From an uncultured Bacteroidales bacterium (GTDB taxonomy: Bacteria; Bacteroidota; Bacteroidia; Bacteroidales; F082): a stretch of DNA of 5,788 bases. The notes under the pieces are model-generated. The model was not told the origin of the DNA, ran no database searches, and saw only the letters and a list, made by a program, of their open reading frames with translations. The position numbers were made by a program, and so were the translations under genes. The DNA is taken from the NCBI GenBank assembly GCA_937884015.1, contig CALGBV010000098.1, forward strand, positions 1 to 5,788, read 5' to 3'. This document shows positions 1-5,593 of this stretch, in pieces. How positions within the stretch are numbered: the stretch's first letter is position 1; every line of letters begins with the position of its first letter.

Positions 1-1
1 C

Positions 2-241
2 GGCGCGGCCTGTGGGTGCCATCAGCACGTATTTCATGCCGATTTGCGGCAGCGTTTCTACCAGAGTTGTCACCAATGTGGTCTTTCCCGTTCCGGCATA
101 ACCGCGCAGAATGTAGGTCGGGTTTTCCTTTTGCGAGAGCAGAAAGGCTGACAGATGGCGCAAAACGGTTGCCTGGCCTTCGGTAGGCTCGAAACCGAAG
201 GAGTCTTTGAGTCGCCAAAACAATTCTTCCCTGCTGAACAT
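2..241 (-). CDS. RecD-like superfamily 1 DNA helicase / AAA ATPase, N-terminal part (3' end outside window)
   Basis: The first 80 codons are present and the gene runs off the low-coordinate edge. The start is an ATG at 241, three bases after the tamL TAA stop and in the same frame, so translational coupling is likely. The N-terminus MFSREELFWRLKDSFGFEPT leads into the helix EGQATVLRHLSAFLL, a Q-motif-like Thr-x-x-Gln segment before the ATPase core. The Walker A motif GYAGTGKTT (residues 47-55) follows, then YVLMAPTGRA (71-80), which matches motif Ia of RecD/Pif1-type helicases, where APTGRAA is typical. Such proteins bind ATP and unwind DNA. Motifs II-VI are outside the window, so whether this is RecD2-like, Pif1-like or a shorter stand-alone ATPase cannot be settled. 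Its pairing with tamL looks positional, not functional. Confidence 0.82.
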   Translation of the reverse strand, partial: MFSREELFWRLKDSFGFEPTEGQATVLRHLSAFLLSQKENPTYILRGYAGTGKTTLVTTLVETLPQIGMKYVLMAPTGRA

Positions 242-244
242 GAT

Positions 245-2584
245 TTAGAACGGATAACCGATGCCGATGTTAAGTGTCCAGTTGTTGTTGGGGTTGAGAA
301 GGATGCGGCTTCCCGTCTCGTCTTTGTAAGGGTAGAGCAGGGCCAAGGCCAAATCGGCTCTGACGACGATGAAATTGATGTCGAAGCGGAGGCCGAAACC
401 AACGTCCATGGCGAGTTGCTTGTAGAAGGTGTCGAAGCGGAAATTGCCTTCGGGGAGGGCCTCATTAGGGCTGTAGGTCCAAATGTTGCCCGCATCGGCA
501 AAGGCGGCACCTTTCAATGAGTTGTAGATGGTGAAACGGTATTCGGCATTCAGTTCCAGTTGCATGTCGCCGATTTGTTCGATGTCGTCCTCGGTGGGTT
601 TGTAGGCGCCAGGACCCAGGGTGCGGTAGCGCCAGCCTCTCATGCCGTTGGTGCCACCTGCATAGAAACTGCGTTCGAAAGGCATATCTAGGGAGTTGCC
701 GTAGGGCAGACCCAATCCCAAAAATTCGCGGAAGACCAGCCATGAGTTGTCGTTGAGCTTGATGTGTTGGCGGAAATCAACATCGGTTCTGACAAACTGT
801 GCGTAGCGTATGCCGAAAAGTTCATGGTGACTGTCAGCATAGTTGATGAGTTTCGTGTTGTTGAATAATGAGATCAGATTTCCGCTTGATTCGAAACCGA
901 CGCGGAGATAGGTGAAACTCGTTTCCTTATTGATGTTCTGTGTGTTGTAAACGAATGAATATCGTAGACCGAATATCAGGTGGTCGGTGTATTGGTCTTT
1001 CCTTCTTTGATTGGGATCGGCTGCCAAGGTTTCATAGAATACCAAAGCCATATCCGTAATCTTGACAGTGTTGAGGTAAATGGGAGTGAGGAAATGCTGG
1101 AAACGGAAACTGCTTTTCCAATCGTAACCGTAGGATGCCTGAACAATATAACGGGTGTAATAATAGCGTTTCTGACCGTTGAAACCTAATGTGAGCGTGG
1201 TCTTGGGCTGATAGTCACGCACGAAATTCCTTAGCGGAAAAGGACTGAGGAATTTTGGGAAAGTGAGGCTTCCTGTTAAGCTGAATTCCTTTGTGTTGAA
1301 TGTGCTTGTCTTTCCCGATGGACTAGCTAAATCTATGTCGTTGGGAATGGTTATCACCTGCTGGGCCTCGATACCGCCTCTCAGACTTAGCTGGAAGATT
1401 TCGGCACCGCGGAACAGGTTCTTGTTGGTGTACGAAAGTCCGCCCTTGATGCCGAGGTCGCTTTCTGCCCTTGTGCCTTCAAGTTGCAGCGTGTAGGAAT
1501 GGCGGTCGACTTGCTGCATGGTGATGCGGCAGTCCAAAAGATTGAGCGAATCGTTGGCGACCGTGTCGAATGTGATGTTCACATTGCTGAAAGCCTTGAA
1601 GTTGCCGAGTGCGTTGTAGGTTTGCGTGACGCGGTTCAGGCTGTAAGGTCTTCCTTTCTGAATCTGGATGGCTTGCGAGAATGTCTGAGGCTTGATTTTC
1701 GCCTTTCCGTAATAGAAGAAATTCAGTTGGTTGGGTTCGCTTCGCCGCCCGATTCTGGCAATTATGGTGTCGGTGTGGGTTATCGGGCTGTTCAGGTAAA
1801 GCGGGGAGTAATTGGGACAGATGTTGATGCTGTTGATGGTATAGCGCTTGTGTGGGGTAATGGTGCCGGTCTCACGGTTCTCGACCTCGGCAATTTTCAT
1901 CTTTACGGACAGGGTGTGATTGTGAAAATTGCTGTCGACTTCGTAAGTGATGTAGTCGCGGTTGAAAAAGTAATAGCCGCGGTTGCGCAGGTGTTCGGTA
2001 ATCTGGTCGCGGATTTTGTTCAGTTTGTACTCATCGTAAACGTCGCCTTCTTTCAGCGGATAATCAGGTTCGATGCGCTTGAGAAAACGGGCTATGGTCG
2101 TGTCGGGAATGTCGTAATTGAAGGCGTTAATGGTGTAGGGCTTGGCCAGCTTTACATTGTAGGTGACGTATGCCTTGAACTGTTTGGTTTTAAGTTTGCT
2201 CGTCACTTCCGAATTGAAATGGCCGACATGGTTGAGATATTTCTCCATTTGCAGTGAGGAATATTCTACGCTGTTTATGTCGTAATAGGTGGGTTCTTCG
2301 CCAATGGTTTCGTTCACCCATTTCCAAAACTTCCTGTCGGTCTTGTCTTGGGAAATGTAGTAAGCCCAAGGCTTAAAGTTGATGGCGACGAAGCTCCTGT
2401 GGGGTTTGAGGGAAATGTAGTCGGAGAGCGATGACTTGCTGACATCGTATTGCGTCGAGTCGATGTTGACCCTGTTTTTCCATACAATGTATTGGCCTTC
2501 CGGGACATGGCGTTTCAGGGAACACGATGAAACCAGAATCGTTGTCAGCAGTAACAAAATGATATGAAAACCTTTGCGGCGCAT
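245..2584 (-). CDS. tamL: Translocation and assembly module lipoprotein TamL (Omp85/BamA-TamA family)
   Basis: From the ATG at 2584 the protein has 779 residues. A signal peptide (MRRKGFHIILLLLTTILVSS) ends in lipobox VSSC, so Cys21 should be lipidated. The next residues, SLKRHVPEGQYIVWKN, match the start of Bacteroidota TamL proteins. Residues about 110-360 are POTRA-like, with repeated YTI/PYTI strands and helices such as LNRVTQTYNALGNFKAF. The rest (about 365-779) is a 16-strand-type barrel with alternating aromatic strands. It holds the Omp85 lid-loop motif GMRGWRYRTLGPG (Arg649-Gly650-Trp651) and ends in GIGYPF with a terminal Phe, typical of a barrel signal. In the family TamL is the outer-membrane partner of TamB in envelope assembly. 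No tamB is in the window. The frame could start at a TTG 3 codons earlier (2593), which is less likely. BamA itself is unlikely because BamA is not normally a lipoprotein. Confidence 0.92.
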   Translation of the reverse strand: MRRKGFHIILLLLTTILVSSCSLKRHVPEGQYIVWKNRVNIDSTQYDVSKSSLSDYISLKPHRSFVAINFKPWAYYISQDKTDRKFWKWVNETIGEEPTYYDINSVEYSSLQMEKYLNHVGHFNSEVTSKLKTKQFKAYVTYNVKLAKPYTINAFNYDIPDTTIARFLKRIEPDYPLKEGDVYDEYKLNKIRDQITEHLRNRGYYFFNRDYITYEVDSNFHNHTLSVKMKIAEVENRETGTITPHKRYTINSINICPNYSPLYLNSPITHTDTIIARIGRRSEPNQLNFFYYGKAKIKPQTFSQAIQIQKGRPYSLNRVTQTYNALGNFKAFSNVNITFDTVANDSLNLLDCRITMQQVDRHSYTLQLEGTRAESDLGIKGGLSYTNKNLFRGAEIFQLSLRGGIEAQQVITIPNDIDLASPSGKTSTFNTKEFSLTGSLTFPKFLSPFPLRNFVRDYQPKTTLTLGFNGQKRYYYTRYIVQASYGYDWKSSFRFQHFLTPIYLNTVKITDMALVFYETLAADPNQRRKDQYTDHLIFGLRYSFVYNTQNINKETSFTYLRVGFESSGNLISLFNNTKLINYADSHHELFGIRYAQFVRTDVDFRQHIKLNDNSWLVFREFLGLGLPYGNSLDMPFERSFYAGGTNGMRGWRYRTLGPGAYKPTEDDIEQIGDMQLELNAEYRFTIYNSLKGAAFADAGNIWTYSPNEALPEGNFRFDTFYKQLAMDVGFGLRFDINFIVVRADLALALLYPYKDETGSRILLNPNNNWTLNIGIGYPF

Positions 2585-2608
2585 TGAAACCAATTTTGCC
2601 GCAAAGGT
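2570..2608 (-). promoter_or_regulatory. Perfect 11-bp inverted repeat enclosing the tamL start codon
   Basis: On the minus strand ACCTTTGCGGC (2608-2598) is followed by a 17-nt segment (2597-2581) containing the tamL ATG (2584-2582), then GCCGCAAAGGT (2580-2570), its exact reverse complement. Seven of eleven pairs are G-C. In RNA that includes both arms this would form a hairpin, with the start codon at the 3' side of the loop and codons 2-5 in the stem. The 5' arm lies largely within the candidate -7 box. It could be an RNA switch, a DNA operator for a dimeric regulator, or chance. The repeat is seen directly; the function is inferred. Confidence 0.55.
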
Positions 2609-2638
2609 AAGAATATTTCAATTATGTAACTAACCAAA
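2602..2638 (-). promoter_or_regulatory. Candidate Bacteroidota-type promoter of tamL
   Basis: On the minus strand TACCTTTG (2609-2602) matches the Bacteroidota -7 consensus TAnnTTTG and lies 17 nt before the tamL ATG at 2584. A TTTG at 2638-2635 could serve as the -33 box, but the gap of 25 nt is longer than the usual roughly 19-21, so this part is weak. The leader would be short. The -7 box overlaps one arm of the inverted repeat at 2570-2608. Confidence 0.5.
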
Positions 2639-2646
2639 ATGTTGGT

Positions 2647-2678
2647 CGTTGAACTGTTGAATTGTTGATTTGTTGAAC
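2647..2678. repeat. Octanucleotide tandem array (TGTTGAAY-like) in the folC-tamL spacer
   Basis: Four 8-bp units run in register: CGTTGAAC, TGTTGAAT, TGTTGATT and TGTTGAAC. The array sits in the 149-nt spacer downstream of folC, upstream of the candidate tamL promoter. No convincing intrinsic terminator (GC-rich stem followed by a T run) was found between folC and tamL on the minus strand, so read-through is possible. Confidence 0.75.
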
Positions 2679-2733
2679 CGATAACCGAAAACAGTTAAAC
2701 AAATAAACTTCAAACGATTCAACCCATTACTCT

Positions 2734-4020
2734 TCAAACCACCTCGGCAACGATGAAATTGCTGCCGCCGACGAAAACCACATCGTCGAAATGGGCGGCA
2801 TTGACTGCCGAGCGGTAGGCATGGCTCACCGATTCGTAGACCTGTCCGCGCAAGCCGTAGGAGAAGGCTTTTTCGGCCAAAATGTTGGCGTCCAGACCTC
2901 TTGGAATGTCGGCCTTGCAGAAATAATATTCGCAGTTGCGGGGCAGGAGTTGCAAAACGTGGTCGATGTCCTTGTCGTTGACCATGCCGATGACGAAATG
3001 CAACTTGTTGTATTGCATTTCTGCCAATTGGCGGACGACTTCGGTGATGCCAGCCACGTTGTGACCTGTATCGGCGATGGTGAGCGGGTCGTTGCTGAGA
3101 ATCTGCCAGCGGCCCATGAGGTGGGTGTTGTGAATCACCTTGGCAATGCCTTCGCGGATGTTGTCGTCGGAAATGTTGAATTTCTTGCGGAGCAAATCCA
3201 GGGCGCAGATGACGGTGGTGAGGTTTTTCTGCTGGTAGTTGCCCATAAGCGGTATTTCGACGGCTTCAAGATAAAGCTCGCTGTTTTTCCAAAGGTCGAA
3301 TTTCTGGACAGTGTTCGATTCAATGTGAATCTTGTCGCAGTCGAAAGTCTGGTCGGCGAAACAAATCGGGCTGTCGCACACGCAGGCTTTGTCTTCAAAC
3401 ACCTGGTGTGTTTCGGGCTGTGTTTCTCCAATCACCACGGGAATGTTGGGTTTGATAATGCCAGCCTTTTCACCGGCAATCTTTTCCATGGTGTCGCCCA
3501 AGAACTTCACATGGTCAAGACCGATATTGGTGATGACACTGACTTCGGGCATGATGAGATTCGTTGAATCCAAACGGCCGCCCATGCCCACTTCCACGAT
3601 GGCAATGTCGACCTGTTCCTTGGCGAAATAATCGAAGGCCATGCCGACAGTCATCTCGAAGAACGAGAGTTCCATTTTCTCAAACTCGTCCTTGTGTGCC
3701 TCAATGAAGCTGACGACTTTGTCTTCTGGAATCATCTCACCGTTGATGCGGATGCGTTCGCGGAAATCACGCAAGTGTGGTGAAGTGTAAAGCCCAGTCT
3801 TGTAGCCTGCTTCCTGAAATACGGAAGCCAGCATGTGCGAGGTCGAACCTTTGCCGTTGGTGCCGGCAACGTGGACCGACTTGAATTTCCGGTGCGGGTT
3901 GTCTAATAGGTCGAGCAACTGTATGGTGTTGTTTAGATCGGCTTTGTAAGCAGCACCTCCAATTCGTTGATACATTGGAAGTTTGTTGAACATCCAGTCA
4001 AGTGTTTCTGTGTAGTTCAT
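2734..4020 (-). CDS. folC: Bifunctional dihydrofolate synthase / folylpolyglutamate synthase
   Basis: This cytoplasmic Mur-ligase-type enzyme adds glutamate to dihydropteroate and to folates, using ATP. From the ATG at 4020 it has 428 residues, normal for the family. Visible motifs in order are: the P-loop GTNGKGST (53-60), YTSPHLRDFRERIRING (78-94, substrate-binding region), EVGMGGRLDSTN (143-154), ITNIGLDH (163-170, including the metal-binding His), GEKAGIIK (183-190), ADTGHN (316-321, start of the C-terminal Mur-ligase domain, usually written D-x-x-H-N) and the C-terminal GGSNFIVAEVV. The frame extends upstream to a TTG at 4104, but that extension translates the heptamer array, so the internal ATG is chosen. 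The gene follows tonB on the same strand without a recognisable promoter of its own, so co-transcription is likely. A short Cys cluster (C213, C215, C220) lies in the central region; its meaning is unknown. Confidence 0.96.
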   Translation of the reverse strand: MNYTETLDWMFNKLPMYQRIGGAAYKADLNNTIQLLDLLDNPHRKFKSVHVAGTNGKGSTSHMLASVFQEAGYKTGLYTSPHLRDFRERIRINGEMIPEDKVVSFIEAHKDEFEKMELSFFEMTVGMAFDYFAKEQVDIAIVEVGMGGRLDSTNLIMPEVSVITNIGLDHVKFLGDTMEKIAGEKAGIIKPNIPVVIGETQPETHQVFEDKACVCDSPICFADQTFDCDKIHIESNTVQKFDLWKNSELYLEAVEIPLMGNYQQKNLTTVICALDLLRKKFNISDDNIREGIAKVIHNTHLMGRWQILSNDPLTIADTGHNVAGITEVVRQLAEMQYNKLHFVIGMVNDKDIDHVLQLLPRNCEYYFCKADIPRGLDANILAEKAFSYGLRGQVYESVSHAYRSAVNAAHFDDVVFVGGSNFIVAEVV

Positions 4021-4054
4021 GCGATATGTTGATTTTCTAAAATTTTCTTGTTTT

Positions 4055-4103
4055 ACTGATAACTGATAACTGATAACCGAAAACTGATAACTGACAACTG
4101 ACA
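4055..4103. repeat. Heptanucleotide tandem array (ACTGATA)n in the tonB-folC spacer
   Basis: Seven consecutive 7-bp units in perfect register fill 49 bp: ACTGATA three times, ACCGAAA, ACTGATA, then ACTGACA twice, with a decayed unit ACCAAAA after them. On the minus strand the unit is TATCAGT. Because 7 is not a multiple of 3, reading through it cycles the frames and gives a Ser-Val-Ile-Ser-Tyr-Gln-Leu type peptide, which would appear as a false N-terminus on folC. The array occupies about half of the 93-nt spacer. Confidence 0.93.
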
Positions 4104-4113
4104 ACCAAAAATG

Positions 4114-4872
4114 CTACTGATTGATAACGAAAGTATAGGTGATGGTTCCTTTCTGTTCGTCAGGAGCGTTGGGGTCGGCGGCGAATTTCGATTGCAGGGC
4201 GGCGTTTTTGGCTTTGTTGCGCATTTGGCTGTTGACGATGTCGGTGCCTTTGGTGGCGATTTCGGCACGTACCACTTTGCCTTCGCGGTTGACCCAGATG
4301 TCGACAACAATGTGACCTTCCTCATTGAAATCTTCGTTGGGACGTTCCAGTTTCTTGGCACCACGGCCACCTAAACTGTAGCCTGTTCCGTTGCCGCTGC
4401 CACCGTTGCCGTCATACTGTTTGATGCCAGCAAGTCCGTTGGGTTTGCCTTGGTCGCCGGGTTGTCCAGTTATGCCTTCCGAACCGCCGTCCTGAGCCTT
4501 GTCGGAGCCTTTGAATAACGCTCTCTGGTTGACTTTCGGCTGTGGTTTCTCTACAGGTTTGGTTTCCTCTGTTTTCTTTTTGTTGTCTTTTTTCTTTTCT
4601 ATGGCAGGGGCTTCTTCGGTGTCTTGCGTCACAATCTCTTCCTTGGTCTTTTGAGGTTGCGTTTGCGTTTTGACTTCCTCAGGGATAGCCGATTGCTGCG
4701 GCTGAATGTCGCCCATACCTTGGTTATACATGCCCAAATCGACTTCCACGCCTTCCTCGCCGGGAAGCGGAAGCGGTGTACGGAATGCCATCAGGAACAA
4801 CAGCAGCAGTGCCAGCGCGTGGACCGTCACCGTACCGATAACCGCTATGCCTTTATCTTTGTTTGCTTTCAT
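4114..4872 (-). CDS. tonB: TonB-family energy transducer
   Basis: The protein has 252 residues from the ATG at 4872. A charged N-terminus (MKANKDKG) is followed by one membrane helix at about residues 8-30, then a periplasmic Pro/Gln/Lys/Glu linker (about 55-115) with lysine runs, and a Gly/Asn-rich stretch (about 120-175). The C-terminal domain (about 180-252) has the TonB-type pattern: EEGHIVVDIWVNREGKVV, a helix with MRNKAKNAALQSKF, and the last strand GTITYTFVIN. In the family, TonB spans the periplasm and passes ExbB/ExbD energy to TonB-dependent outer-membrane transporters. The frame stays open to a TTG at 4956, but those 28 extra codons are translated hairpin-repeat DNA and would precede the membrane anchor, so the ATG is preferred. 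The usual TonB Tyr-Pro start of the C-domain is not seen. A TolA-like role is possible but less likely. Confidence 0.88.
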   Translation of the reverse strand: MKANKDKGIAVIGTVTVHALALLLLFLMAFRTPLPLPGEEGVEVDLGMYNQGMGDIQPQQSAIPEEVKTQTQPQKTKEEIVTQDTEEAPAIEKKKDNKKKTEETKPVEKPQPKVNQRALFKGSDKAQDGGSEGITGQPGDQGKPNGLAGIKQYDGNGGSGNGTGYSLGGRGAKKLERPNEDFNEEGHIVVDIWVNREGKVVRAEIATKGTDIVNSQMRNKAKNAALQSKFAADPNAPDEQKGTITYTFVINQ

Positions 4873-4901
4873 GTTAGGCTTGTCATTTGCTGTTTTAGGG
4901 T

Positions 4902-5000
4902 GCCCCTTCAGGGCGGTGTTTTTATTTCTTTTTCGTTTTGCGAAGGGCGCTTGCAAGCTCGCTTTGCCCTTCGTTTTATTAAGCTGCCCTTTCAGGGCGG
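4902..5000. repeat. REP-like hairpin cluster in the exbD-tonB spacer
   Basis: A near-identical 15-mer bounds the element: GCCCCTTCAGGGCGG at 4902-4916 and GCCCTTTCAGGGCGG at 4986-5000 (one mismatch). Each copy is a small hairpin (GCCC..GGGC), and the second has a 5-bp stem GCCCT/AGGGC. Between them, separated by T-rich stretches, lies a stem CGAAGGGC (4941-4948) with GCCCTTCG (4966-4973), whose loop contains the palindrome GCTTGCAAGC (4949-4958). Short GC-rich palindromes set in AT-rich spacer DNA are typical of REP or small non-autonomous repeats. That class is inferred from architecture; copy number elsewhere in the genome cannot be seen. If transcribed with the operon, it would place three stem-loops in the tonB leader. 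Confidence 0.65.
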
Positions 5001-5036
5001 ACGCGTGTCCTAAATTCTTCTTTTTTTTCTCCTAAC

Positions 5037-5077
5037 TTCAACACTTTCCACTTTCACACTTTGAAACTTTCCACTTG
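5037..5077. repeat. Degenerate 7-8 bp ACTTT repeat abutting the exbD stop
   Basis: ACTTT or ACTTG recurs about every 7-8 bases: ACACTTT (5041), CCACTTT (5048), CACACTTT (5055), GAAACTTT (5063) and CCACTTG (5071). The array ends exactly one base before the exbD stop codon (5078-5080). The unit differs from the ACTGATA heptamer of the neighbouring spacers but has the same scale. No function is evident. Confidence 0.7.
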
Positions 5078-5488
5078 TTATTTCTTCTGCGAAGTGGCCA
5101 AAATCACCTTGTGGTTTGTGCCGGTGGCGTTGTTGATTTCGTTCACGGCATCAATCACGTTGACAACGTATTGCACGGGAACGGTCTTGTCCGAGCGTAG
5201 CACGACGGTGCCTTCCGTGTCGGCTCCCAACCTTGCATTGATGAGTTCGGATAAAGTAGTTTCGTCGGCAGGCGTTTCCTCAACGAAATAACTGTATTCT
5301 TCATTGATGTAGACGGTTACGGTCTGCTTGGCCATCGTCTTGCTGCTACTCGATGGCAGCAATAGCTTGATGGCGTTTGGCGCAACCAAAGTTGAGGTCA
5401 GCATGAAGAAAATGAGCAGCAAGAACACCAGGTCGGACATCGACGAGGAGTTGAATGATGGCTCTATCTTGTTCCTTGATTTTATCAT
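5078..5488 (-). CDS. exbD: ExbD/TolR-family biopolymer transport protein
   Basis: This is a complete 136-residue protein of the usual ExbD length, with an ATG start. The order is classic: a short positively charged cytoplasmic N-terminus (MIKSRNKIEP), a single membrane helix at about residues 17-36 (SMSDLVFLLLIFFMLTSTLV), and a periplasmic domain. Asp19, at the start of the helix, aligns with the protonatable Asp of ExbD/TolR that carries protons through the ExbB channel. The periplasmic part has the conserved RSDKTVPVQYVVNVIDAVNEI segment (about residues 98-118). In the family the protein is a dimer inside the ExbB pentamer and contacts TonB. It lies between exbB and tonB on the same strand, which supports one energising complex. 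TolR is the alternative name; nothing in the window shows a tol-pal operon. No Bacteroidota-type promoter box was found in the spacer before it. Confidence 0.93.
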   Translation of the reverse strand: MIKSRNKIEPSFNSSSMSDLVFLLLIFFMLTSTLVAPNAIKLLLPSSSSKTMAKQTVTVYINEEYSYFVEETPADETTLSELINARLGADTEGTVVLRSDKTVPVQYVVNVIDAVNEINNATGTNHKVILATSQKK

Positions 5489-5496
5489 ATTTTATT

Positions 5497-5588
5497 GACT
5501 TGTGGACTATTTGACAATTTGACTGATGGACTTGTAGACAATTTGACTGATGGACTGATAACTGAAAACTGATAACTGAAAACCAATA
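5497..5588. repeat. Tandem short-unit repeats in the exbB-exbD spacer (24-bp and 7-bp periods)
   Basis: Most of the 105-nt exbB-exbD spacer is repetitive. A 20-bp string beginning GACAATTTGACTG occurs at 5513-5532 and again identically at 5537-5556, giving a 24-bp period. It runs into heptamers ACTGATA (5554), ACTGAAA (5561), ACTGATA (5568), ACTGAAA (5575) and a degenerate ACCAATA (5582). The heptamers match the array in the tonB-folC spacer. A minus-strand open frame across this spacer translates the repeat and overlaps exbB and exbD in the wrong frame, so it is not a gene. Function is unknown; it may be slippage-prone spacer DNA. Confidence 0.85.
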
Positions 5589-5593
5589 GCCCA

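Noticed and set aside
1484..2257. Long plus-strand open frame (257 codons) opposite tamL
   Set aside because: It lies wholly antisense to a well-supported gene, has a Val/Gly-rich composition expected from reading that gene backwards, and shows no recognisable domain.
2585..2593. TTG start for tamL at 2593
   Set aside because: The ATG at 2584 gives a normal lipoprotein signal peptide with a basic N-terminus, and ATG is favoured over TTG; the difference is only three residues.
2610..2733. Rho-independent terminator after folC
   Set aside because: No GC-rich stem followed by a T run is seen on the minus strand; only weak pairings among the GTTGAAC units.
2791..3567. Long plus-strand open frame (258 codons) opposite folC
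   Set aside because: It is antisense to folC, whose motifs are all present; the frame is a codon-bias shadow without its own motifs.
4055..4103. Possible CRISPR array
   Set aside because: The units are 7 bp, directly adjacent, with no spacers and no cas gene nearby.
4587..4593. A6G run in the tonB Lys-rich linker as a -1 frameshift site
   Set aside because: The reading frame parses it as AAA AAA GAC, not A AAA AAG, so the phase is wrong for a canonical slippery heptamer, and the zero frame gives a complete TonB.
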